The position numbers and the translations under genes were made by a program. DNA of 64,000 nt from Saxidomus purpurata (taxonomy: Eukaryota > Mollusca > Bivalvia > Venerida > Veneridae), in the NCBI GenBank assembly GCA_022818135.1, contig JAFMSR010000018.1:38025734-38089733 (forward strand), given 5' to 3'. The notes beneath the pieces were generated by a model that was not told the origin of the DNA, did not search any database, and saw only the letters and a list, made by a program, of their open reading frames with translations. Shown here piece after piece: positions 23,905 to 36,100 of the stretch (position 1 is its first letter; each line of letters begins with the position of its first letter).

Positions 23905-26900
23905 TTTTTTTTTTTTTATAATTTTTCCCTACAAATGTTTTAAAGTTACAGAGATTTTTTTTCTCAAAATATTCTTATCACAATGCAATACAAACAAACA
24001 GTCCCGGCCAGGGCACTTGAAATTTCATAACCTTTTTCATTGTTTTCCACCTATCTAGAGATGAACTGGTTGGAAACCCAGAGGTAGCCTCGCGTGTATC
24101 GGTGCTATACACCGGGCACGTAAAAGTCCAAAGGGGTCTTTTCGTAAAGAGCTAGGGTCTAGTACCCGGATTCCCTTGTATCTGCATCTGTCTCTCGGCA
24201 AGTTCATCTAGGTAGAAATCCCAGGGTCGGTCGGGACTATACACACTCTCAATGAAAATGATATGGATTCACATTCCGATTCAAGCAAATCTGTTTACAT
24301 ACGACATTCCGGCAAACTTGATCTGTTTACATACCCCTTTTCAGACATACAAGTTGAATATTAATCAAAGACCTTATCACCACATAATTACAGTATTCTA
24401 AATAAAATCGATGTGTATGAGGACATCATGTGGAACTTGCGTGAAATTGTAACATACAAACAAAGCAGGCTTCATTACTACAGACAAAACTTAACTAAAT
24501 ATAGACTACCTCCGAATAGTAGTAAAGTTGGCTGATTAAAAAAGCAGCCGATGGGTTATGCCACATGGGTAGCATGCATGAATATAAGAAAGGAGCCATG
24601 ATGGCTCTATAAGTCCACCTGAGAATCAAATATTGTTTGGAGTTCAAATCATTTTTGGGGCTTGCATGCAGATTCTTTTCTATTTGATCAAGATTCCGTG
24701 AGAAATGTTAACGTTGACAGAATGATTCTGAAGATTAAAGCTTAACATACTGTATCAGGACCATTAGCCTTCAGCTAAACGTACGCAGACGACATAGTTC
24801 GTCACAACAACACGGGTGTTACATCTAGGGGTTCCGGCTCTTGGCTGAGGTCATTCAGCAAAAATACAAAATTTCCATCTTTTATGACAGAGTATTTGTA
24901 CAGTTAGATATACAGTGTAACAGCGATATAAAATAGAAGCTTGGATAAATCATAGTTAAACGCCCAGAGGGTATTGATGACTGACTATGGGCATAAAAGG
25001 AAATCGCCTCTTTATTGGGTGATGCCCTCAGGGGTACATATGTATCTGTGTACTAAGACCAGCTGTAAGGAAAGACACACGAGCAATGGTATATTTCCAC
25101 AAGTCTGGCTGTATTTAATTTTTATGATTTATATAGTAATACAAGTTATAGCATTCCAAAAGTTCATTCTAGGGCACATCTATCTATATATTATTGAAAT
25201 AAAAAATACAGTCTAATCAATGACGAGTTGGTAATGTTTATACTGCCAAGGTTTTGAATACTCCACGCGCCACCAACTCGCCAATACAATATATATGTAA
25301 GGGGAAATCATAGTCTTGTGTAACCTGCCCCTACCGAACCTTGTGACGATACTGTAGTTTGCCAGTAGGTATTGGTATATTAGGGTTTTATCGTTGGTAC
25401 CGGTTTCCCATATGACCAACGCCCCCAGAAGAGTTTAGTTATTTTAGGTTTCGGGGGATAGTGCAAGATACAGAAAGCGTCCCAATTCCAGAGACACCCC
25501 TGGTTCTTTATCATGCCAGGTTTTCACCCATACATGGGACCTCGGTTTTAAGTCTCATCCGAAAGACTGTTAGTAATTTTAGTTGGTCAGCCCTTGGAAT
25601 CGAACCCACAACCCCGAGATTACAAGTCTCGTGCTCTATCTATTGAGCTAACCGGGCTGACTAGTTTTTTTACGACAGGGAACCAGACTAATAGGAGGGC
25701 TGCTTTGATATAGTCACTTGATAAGTTCGCGCCAATACTTCCAAGCACCATTATTATTTAAGTACATCTCTACGCTATGTATGCAAACAATATGCAATGC
25801 CAAACTGAACGCTTAATTTGTCGGGCAATTTCAACGTGCAATGTCCTACCCAGTAAGATCTCCCTCGTGTAAAGGGAAGTAACCACAGTAAACGTAAAAC
25901 TTGTACGGAAAAGAAACGTTATTGGTTGTTAGCTGGTTTTATCGCATGTTCTGCAAAAAGACTCAGAAATATATAGAGGATAATTGTTGGTTTCGGTGTA
26001 AGATCACGTTATAATTTCACCGAGTGGGCACCAAAAGTGATATTTTCACGAGTGGCGCAGCCACGAGTGAAAATAACAATATTTGGTGTTCACGAGTGAA
26101 ATTAACGTGATATTACACCGATGCCAACAATTTTTCTGTTTATTTTATGGTTAAAACTCTACTTTTATTGAGTTTGTTTCTATAAAATATCGAAAATCGC
26201 GGGAAACGTCATCAGACAACATAGCGCAAATGACGTCATTTCATTGGTTTCCAGCATTATTTACGCTCGGTATACTTTTTGACGTAAATCCGGGTTAATG
26301 ATTGCAAAAACAGTGAAAAATAAAAATGGTAATCCACTGTTTCAAAACTGTGGATTATCACTTTTATTTCACTGAGAAAACTCTATAATTCACTGGAAAA
26401 CATAAAATAAAGTATTTTTTCCATTTTTTTCTGAAATTGCAAAACCTGATCAAAAAAGAATCGCCATTGGACAAAAGAGTGTTTTCATATTTCTTATTTT
26501 CTATATTCTAGTTTAGTGAGTGTGTCATACTGTCGGACAGTCCGTATGACGCGTACGAAAGCCATGCGTCTGTTGTGTTGCTACCTTAGTTTTGAATTTA
26601 ATTTTTCTTTAAATACTTTTATATAAAATTTTCAACAAACATAAAAGTATTTAAAGAAAATTACAAAAAATTCTTGTTGCATAACTTTATTCTTCATGTT
26701 TAACTGAATGTTTACAAAAGAGGTGAAATTTGAAGTATTTATGTTCTTTAGGACTTTGTAATTTTTCTTTATATAAGTATGAAATACATGATGAGTAATG
26801 TAATTGATATTGGATCATCATTATTATATACATGTTGATATTTTAACTACTGAATGCATGACTGACTAATTAATACGTATATTATATTGCAGCATTACAG

Positions 26901-27042
26901 CAATTGCTCTAATAATTAAAAAGATTAAATTATTTATGATATTTGTATGTAACTGAGAGTGACTGTTAAAATACCGTTTAATGAAAATATTACATACTTT
27001 TGCGTTTGTGTGACCATGCGTGTGTGTGAGAGAAGACTGATT

Positions 27043-27100
<58 letters not shown>

Positions 27101-30100
27101 TTAATATATATTTTAAATTCTTGTTGTTTGTTGTTGTTGTTTTTTTGTTGTTGTTGTTTTTTTGAAGGCCATATGGAAAAAAGATATGTTTCGATTTACA
27201 TTGTAATTCTTTATATGTCTTATATGTTACCTTCATAAAATAAAGTTATTATTATTATTATTATTATTATTGAATTCAGACATTTGTTTTGAGAATAAGA
27301 CTAAATAAAGGCAAATGCTTCGATTTAGATAGTGTATAGGCCTACATTTAGTAAAAAATTCTCAAGATGACTTTACTTTCTTTGTAGAAATCACATCATC
27401 ACCGAACATTCCGACCAGTCGTTCCACGTGCAACGGAAGTTGTGCTACCACAATATACTCATGCATTTGCAGAAAATTGTTATGGCTTGGATGATCCTAT
27501 GTTAGATGATACACAGATAAACAACGGCATACCCTCGTATCGTGGTATTCAGTTACCAGTGGTACCCGATACTCACCAGGAAGGCCCGGATCCCGAGAGT
27601 GCTATAATCCATTTACCAGGAAGTATGTCAATTATTTATTAATTACATGTATGTGTTTACTTGTTTAGAAAAAAGGAGGCACGCATAACGCTTATAATTA
27701 AACAGTTGAAACAGCCCTTTCTATGTGGTGGCTGATTCACTACATGTACGTGAAGTTTGTTTGAGTGATATCTATGTATGCGTTCACAACATATTCAAAT
27801 AACTCGTGTTTTTCAAATATGACATTTGAGAATGATTTCCTTGATGCTCTACAGCTGTTTGCTGCTGTGCATATAAACGTGGTATATAAGAAACCTATTT
27901 ATATTCAACGGTGTAGTAATGTGTCGATATGTTTGATGCCGCGTCCTCAGTTTTTTGCTTGCCAAGTAGTAGAGTCAAGTGTTGTGTTATGTGATGCGGT
28001 GCTTGATTTGTATGTGTGCGTGTGCGTGTGTGTGTGCGCGCGTGTTCGCGCGCGTTTGTGCGTGTGTGTGTTGGGTAGTGTAGTACTTTGTAGTTACTTG
28101 CTGTGTTAGACAACTCCTTCGTTCATGTCTGGTTGTGATGTGTTGTGTGGTATGTTGCTGCATTGTATGACCTTGCTGCGGCGTTTCGGGTCGTGCAGTG
28201 TTGTGTTGTTCTGTTCGCCTCTGTTATGTCATGTTGGGTAGTTTTGTGTGTTTGCGCGGTGTTGTATTATTATACTCGGTTATGTCGTGTAGGATCAAGT
28301 ATTATGATAAGCGGTGTTGTGTCGTTCTGGGCGTCTCGTGTTGCGAGGTGCTGTGCAATACGGTACTGGTATATCATGTCGGGTGGTTCAGTGTTGTGCT
28401 GTTCTGTGCGCCTACATTATGCCATGTAGAGAAGGGTTGTGCGATGTTATGCTTTATCGTACGACTGCATTGTGTCATGTCGTTCTGTGCTGTGAGTTTC
28501 GATGGTGTGTTGTATGACTGTGTTGTCGCGTGTCGTCGTGAAATGTCGTGTGCGGCTGTGCTGTAATTTATGACTCTGATCGTGCTGTGTTATGTATTTA
28601 CTGTGCTTTACTACTCTGTGTGCCTCTATTGTCCGTGACATGTTGAGTAGTGATGTGCGTTGTGTTATACGATTCTGATGTTTCGTGTTGCATGATGTTG
28701 TGTTGTGTGGTGCGGTGCTGTGTTGTATAACTGTGTTATGTTGTGTCGTGCTGCGATATGTTGTGCGGTGCTTTGCTATTCTGTGTGCCTCTGTTATGTT
28801 ATATCGGGTTGTGCTGTATGACTGTAATGTGTCGAGCCTGGCTGTCCTATGTCGCGTTCTGTGTTGTGCAGCAGAACTATGTGGTGCTTTTGTGTCGTGT
28901 AGAGTCGGGTCGTTTTGTGTTGTGCTAATCGATGTGCTGTGCTGTATTCTTGTGCTTTACAAAATTGTTGCGAAGGATTTTAGAAAGAACAGACATGGTT
29001 TTCAAGTAAGTTATAGATTCATAAAAACTACATTGTATGAAATGTTTGTTTAATGACAAAAGCATTAGAGCTACCTGTAAAAAGACAAATGAATTATTCA
29101 ATATTGACTGAAATGTCATAATCTAACGACAGGAAACATACAATGTATAGCCTGAAAAAGAAATATTTGCTCCTCAGTGTGACATCCAGTGCAAATCATT
29201 TCAAAGTTTTATGTTGATAAATTTATGCATTGACATGCAGTTTGTATTTATTTTCGGCACATGCACATAATCAATTTTCGGATTTTTTAATCGTTTAAAA
29301 TAAGTGTTTAAATTGTGGAGAACATGTTTGCTTTTTAAGTATACATTTGAAATAAAGCAGCGATCGATCAGTCCTTAATCGGCCCTTATCAACACAGCGA
29401 AGGCGAACAGCCATTTTCAAAAGGCTCCAGACACAATACAACTTTAATCTTAGATAATCTTTTACTTAAATGTCTAACACCCGATTACAATAGACGCATG
29501 ATATATAGAATTTAAAGTTCGACATTTTTCAATTGATCATGTAGAGTATGTAACTACAGGACGTTTCACAACACTAGTAGTGGGCACTACAGTTTGTTAT
29601 GGAACGAGATAGAAAAAATGAGATCTGCAACCATTCGGTTGGCGTAATCTTGTCACCGCGTATCAAATGTAGCAGTGTGACTGTAGGTAACAAACGTAAT
29701 GTAAAAATCAAAAAGTCAAAACTGTAAGTTTGTCTCTTCATCGCTTAACTAAATGCACTTGTGATCCCCTAGACATAACTGCCTTAATTGACTACCATCG
29801 TGATTTCATACTTAAGCAGCGCGTCAATTCAACGGGTCTAGGACTGTGCGATCATGTCTAACTTACCATTGTTTCATATATTTTGTCATTGCTTTGAAGT
29901 AAAAAAAAAACCAGTAACAACTTTAATTTCAAAAAGCTTCGTAAAGAAATGAAATTGACAGGCATAAAGCTCAAAGAGCGACTAAAACGCCTGGGAATGG
30001 GGAAAAGTGGAACATATTTAAAAAGTAATTTTAAAAGTTGGCTGGGTTCATAAGACGTACTGATGACAGGAAGATAGTGATGAAAATGAAAATAGAGTGC

Positions 30101-33100
30101 AAGTGCCCAATTATTATCCTGTTGATGACACGTGGCCACTGCAGATCAAGATTGGCCTGCACACACGTGTTGTTTGGTCATGATCTGCACATTTTACTAT
30201 TCAATGGGGATTTTTTAAACTCAGCAGTTTGAACAGTTGATGATACTATTCAAGTTAGATGGACAAAGGCCATTTTAGAAATTTAGCAGGCTAAGGGTAA
30301 AACCAGGGGTTTTTTTAATTAGAAAGACCCTGGTAGATTAACGAAATATAATTTCAACTGCTTTCCAACGAGTACCTTAGTTAAAAGGTTTATTCCATAA
30401 TGACTCACGATTTTGTTTCTATTTACAAAAGACAGAAAACTTAGGTTTTATCTATATGGCATAGACAACGCACGTGCCAATATGCCGTCATAAATGACGT
30501 CATATGGTGCGTGCGTTACGTTAAATAAATATCCGCGTAGAAAATAACTCTTCTCATTTATTCACCTTTTGTAATATCTGGTAATATTAGAATCGTAAAA
30601 AAACATCCTTTTCAGCGTTGTTATCGTCTATAATAAACAACTCATTGTCGTTCAGATGCTCAGTTATAAACCACTGCCGACCTCCGGTCTCCGTGGTTAA
30701 TTACTACTCATCAAAACTCTAAATCATTTTTTATTAGACGCTGGAACGGATGATATTTCGCGTCTTCTACTTTACGTTTGCTGTGGCGGGCATATAACTT
30801 TTGAATGGTACTGTAAAAGATACAAAACATTTAACGCACATGCAGCAGTGCAGTGCCGTTGATATGGGGCCTAAACAATGCGAAATTTCATAGTGCATGT
30901 ACCAGAGAAATCACATCGTAAGTCGATACTGAAAAAGCAGGAGATTGTCACTTACTTTCCGTCAAGAAAGGATCTCGGTGAGTTCATATTCTTTGGAAAT
31001 CTTTGTTATAGTTATAAACGTATATAGTAATATAACCTATTTAAATGCTTTTATTTATTTATTTATTCAAATATTTATTTATTGATTTATTTATTTATTT
31101 ATTTATTTTTTATTTATTTATTTATTCATTTGTTTATATTATACATCAGTTTTTTTCAGTAGCGAAAAATCTTGAGCCACACAATAGCACATACATGTAT
31201 ACTAAACTAAGCTTGAAGTACTGTTAAGTATCAGATTAGCATTTAGGATATAATAACTACATAGTATCATTACTTTTGAATTATGTTAATATATTCACAC
31301 AGTGGCGGCGATGGGCATAGGAAGGGGGTATATAGGAGTCAGCTTGAAGGGCGATCGGTCGTTCCCTCGGCTTTTGTGTCTTCTCCATGTTTCCTAAACC
31401 TCTTGAAGGATTTTTAATCAAATGACGACGTTCAGAACTCGTATTCAACTCGACCAGCTCAGTTTCAAGGTTAAACTTTTAGTGGTTATTGTTGTTGTTT
31501 TTTTCGCTCCATATCTCCTTATTAACCCTTTGGAAAATAATCATGCAACTTGCAGAATCCATGTCTAAACCCCACCCACTCAGGGTCCCACTTAGGGGAC
31601 CTTTTTTTGTGTACGCTTCATATCTCCTAAAGCCATTGAAGAACCGTCAAGAAACTTGGGTCAACTGTTCATCTCATCCGGACGACGTGCAAAACCCATT
31701 TTTCAACGCCGACGAGTCAAGGTCGTCACAGGGGTTATTGAGTTTTTCGTGTCTGTTCCGTATGTCGTAAATCCCTTAAAAGACTTTCACCAATCTCGGG
31801 TTACTGTTCATTTTATTGTTGAGACAATGTGCAGAACCCATGTTCTAATCCCACTTGCTCAAGGCAAGTTCACATTTAGGACTCAAAGGTCACGGGACTA
31901 TATTTTCTAAACTCATTTAAGGATTTTCTTCTTGTTTTCTCACTTGGATCAAATGTCAAGATTATTGAGACGATGTGCAGAACCATCATTCTGTCAGGAC
32001 TGAAGATCAAGGTCACAGTTAGAGGTAATGAGATTATATCTCCTGTGCACATTGAAGAATAATAATGAAACTTTGGTCAAATGTTCACCATATCTAGTGA
32101 ACATAAACACGACAGTGCAAACGGGAGATATTTTAACAATGTTCAGTGACAATTCTAGTTGAAATTGTGATATAAGTGCGTGCAGGTATCTAACATGATA
32201 GCTGTGGATGTACTTTGTTACAGCATAAAATGATCGTGTGATGCAATAGACATGACAACAACTAATTGAGCAACACATTGTGTTATGAAAAAGACATAAA
32301 TGATAATTCTAACGCAATACCAATTACGTCGTTTGTGATTGGAGCAGACGTATAAATGTTGCGAAATTATATGACGCATATATAGTCACAAACTATAAAG
32401 GCATTTAAAATATACTGCGCATTTAGACAAATTGTGCGTTCAAGGGTAACATTTAGTATTTTGCAATTTGCAATAGACTATAAAAGATTTACGCTGCGCT
32501 ATAAAAATTGATCAAGCTCCGGCAACATATCGTTGCCGTAACAATATTTGAACCATAAAAAAGATACGCTGCGCTATTGAAAAATTGATCAAGGGCAACA
32601 TTTATTGCAATGCAATAGATATCAATATCGTGTAATGCTGCGCATAAGTGTAAAATTGATCAAGGGCAACATATCTTGCAATGCAATACACATTAAAAGA
32701 TACGCTGCGCTATGAAAAATTGATCAAGGGCAACATATCTTGCAATGCAATAGACATAAAAGATACGCTGCGCTATGAAAAATTGATCAAGGGCAACATA
32801 TATTGCAATGCAATAGACATAAAAGATACGCTGCGCTCTGAAAAATTGATCAAGGGCAACATATATTGCAATGCAATAGACATAAAATATACGCTGCGCT
32901 GTGAAAAATTGATCAAGGGCAACATATCTTGCAATGCAATAGACATAAAAGATACGCTGCGCTGTGAAAAATTGATCAAGGGCAACATATCTTGCAGTAC
33001 AGTAGACATGAAAGATACGCTGCGCTATGAAAAATCGACCAGAGCAACATAACCATGTATTGCAGTCGACTTGAATTGCGATAACATAAAAATATGTTTG

Positions 33101-36100
33101 AACAACATCCTATGTGCATATAGCGGTGCATTTGTGCAACACGTTGTGTGAAACAACAAATCTACAAGCTGCACATCGGGGCATATTACATAAACTTATT
33201 GTAGGAGCCACCGTGGCGCATTGATAGCGCGTTCGCCCCAGGACCGAAGAGCCCCGGGTTCGATCCCTATCATAATCATGTCGGTAGCGTCCTTAGGCAA
33301 TACACAACTAAATCCACAGTGCCTCTCTCCCTTCGAGGTTGATCCCATCTCCAATGAGTATCGAGAGCGATTTAGTTAGGACTTGTTTCGAAATCGAGAA
33401 TAAATAAATTGTACTGCCACAATTGTAGCAGCTTTAAATTGTAGATGTAGCTTCAATACGTCCTGTCGGTACATATTAAAAAAATCCTCACATGAAAAAG
33501 TGAACAACCACTCACATTCAAACTGAACATCGAAAACAGTCAGCTAAGAGATTCGTCAAAATGACCACCTAAAGAGGGTGTCTGATTAAGACAGTTGTAT
33601 TGAATATAAAAAGGTGGAATTGGGATACATCAATATTGACCTTTTAAGGCAGGTGACTGCTCAGTTGAGGTAACCACTAACAAAAGTTTATCTGTATATT
33701 CCTATTGTAGGGAATAGTTGAATTTTACATAAGCTAAAGTGTGTTGTTTGATTGAATCTTACGATTACTTTATGTGTGAATGGATTTACAAAGTGGTACA
33801 TTTTTGTTGAAATTTAGGTCACAGGAATTTGCTAACTGTGCCAGTTTTAATTGTAATATAACACTGCAAAAAACGACATAATAACAATAGGATTACCATT
33901 CTGAATAATATACAGAACAATAGGTCATTATGAATTAAATATAATGTCTGACAATCGATTAGTTAGAGCCAGTTGTGTGGGGTAATTGAATGAAGGAAAC
34001 AGAAATTGTCAGTAACCAGATACCCGGGGTTGAAATATGTAATTGATCCGGATCATTCAATAATTGATAAAAAGGATTGAGGATTAGAAAGGGTATTTAA
34101 TCACTTTACGAATTAAATGTAAGATTTTATTAGTTGTGTTATATTTAAAGATATTTGTTGAATAAAACGAAATAAGATAAGAGCAAAGATCAATTTTGTT
34201 TCGATTAAAGTTTTATCACTATTAGAAGGTCAAATCAATAATAACATATTTTCGGCTATAAATTATCCATAAAAGTTTACTCTTTATTTTCGTTGCCGTT
34301 GCTGACATTATTTAATGAGGTTTGCGTTTTAAAGATATTTCGACAGAGAGTCTATTTTCACTCTTTATTAATACGCAGTCTATTTTCACTCTTTATTTCT
34401 GATGTTTGGGCTCTAAATTATAGAAATATTGGTGGTACTTCATATCACCACAACAATGAAATAATTATAATAAAACAAACTACATGTATGACGGAAACGA
34501 AGGTAACGTCGACGTACGTAACGTAATTGAAAGTAGCAGACATAAAGAGTGAAAATAGACTGCAGACTATTTTGTTTCTATAGGATAGAAGTTAATTTTG
34601 CAAAAAGCGGAGTGACGGTCAACTGAGCTGTCCATCATCCCGGCTTCATGTGTTGTAACTGCAGTCATACTGGTTTCCGAAACGCACGAACAGTCACGTG
34701 CACCAGACAAGCGTTCACATTGTCATATCCACCTTTGATTAAAAAAATCGATAAGTAAATTCTATTTCTCTCCACAGACGCTGATCCAGTCATACCCGAG
34801 TCAGTCCCCATACGAAACGAGTCACCAGAGTTACACTGGATCTGCTGGCCTGAGCAAAAGAAAAACAAATCTACCAAGAGACCGTACACGTCACAGGGAT
34901 TATACACAGACAGAAACTACGCCGAGAACCAGACTCCGAGGAATGATAGGGTACCATATACTATAATACATAACGCAATATAAAATAAATGCATAGATAG
35001 AATACGAAAATTGACGATTAGATGCAATCTGATTATACCAAATGAGATTTATTCCCATGAAGCGAGAAGCTGGTGAAAACTGAAACGATAGAAGATTTAT
35101 CATGATCAAGAGTCAAAACTTAACAAAACTTGGAATTAAACGGAACTAAAGTTTATATTTTTGTTAAATATAATGAATTAATTCAGAAAATAGTATAGTT
35201 TCAACCTTCTATTCAAGCATATCTTCTATCTAGCAGTAAAATGTGCCATGTCTGGTATTGACCTAAAGACGCCAGGTAAGAATGACAAAATATGATATAT
35301 TATAATTTTGCCGCGTTTCTCATTACAGCTGTTGAACACAGGACAGCCCGTGCAATACGACCCGAAAATAAAGAGCTGGACAAACGTATCTGCTGAAAAC
35401 GGTAAGAACAAGCGCATCTAAGTATGGGACTCCGTCAGGCTATCTGCATGTGATTTTGCATCCTCGGTAACCCAGGCTATTCATTACCCAATTGAATATA
35501 TGACGGAGAGAAGCGGCAGGAATTAACCGTGGGTTCCGACGATGGTGATTTTGCCATTCAATGTCATTCCGTGGCCTTTAGTGCTCTCATCTGCAGTTTC
35601 GCCAATATACGTCTCGCGGCGTTGTAGTTGTTTCCCTTAACATGCTCTTGTCGAACTTAACTAAAAATTAAAGATTGTCTTGATAATTTTCTCTGCTAGG
35701 TAATGGATGTACTTTCAAATTCATTTTCCCGGAGTTTAATTAAGCTACTTTGCTGTAAAGCCTCTTGTGGTTTAGATTGTCAGGGATTGAGTTAGTGTGT
35801 ATCACAGAATTCGCTCTAACGAGCCACTTGCTTACCATGTAGGAAACATTTAATAATTAACAAAATGCATATTTACAGTCAGTATATGGCACATGATTCA
35901 CTTGAAAAAAATGGCGAGAAGCATACTTTATGGTACATATTTGTATTATGTATCTGTCTACCACAGAAAGCTTGTGACTGTACTTAGGCCATTTGATTCC
36001 CACATCGTCAGCCCTTGTGAATGTCAAGGGAAGTAAACGAGATTCTTGGTTATGTGGGTTGTTGGCGTCGTGTGTCTGAATCACGATACATCAGTGAATC

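Noticed and set aside
25590..25667. tRNA-Thr(UGU)-like gene on the minus strand
   Set aside because: The T stem is mispaired and acceptor spacing does not fit the D arm; the SINE body follows directly.
28145..29053. Cys/Val-rich ORFs of up to 122 codons
   Set aside because: They arise from TG-rich cryptic repeat DNA in an intron, in several frames at once, with no recognisable domain.
35238..35275. A 39-nt exon-like block with a good donor (cag|gtaaga)
   Set aside because: Its open frame does not match the phases of the neighbouring exons and would bring an early stop in the next exon.
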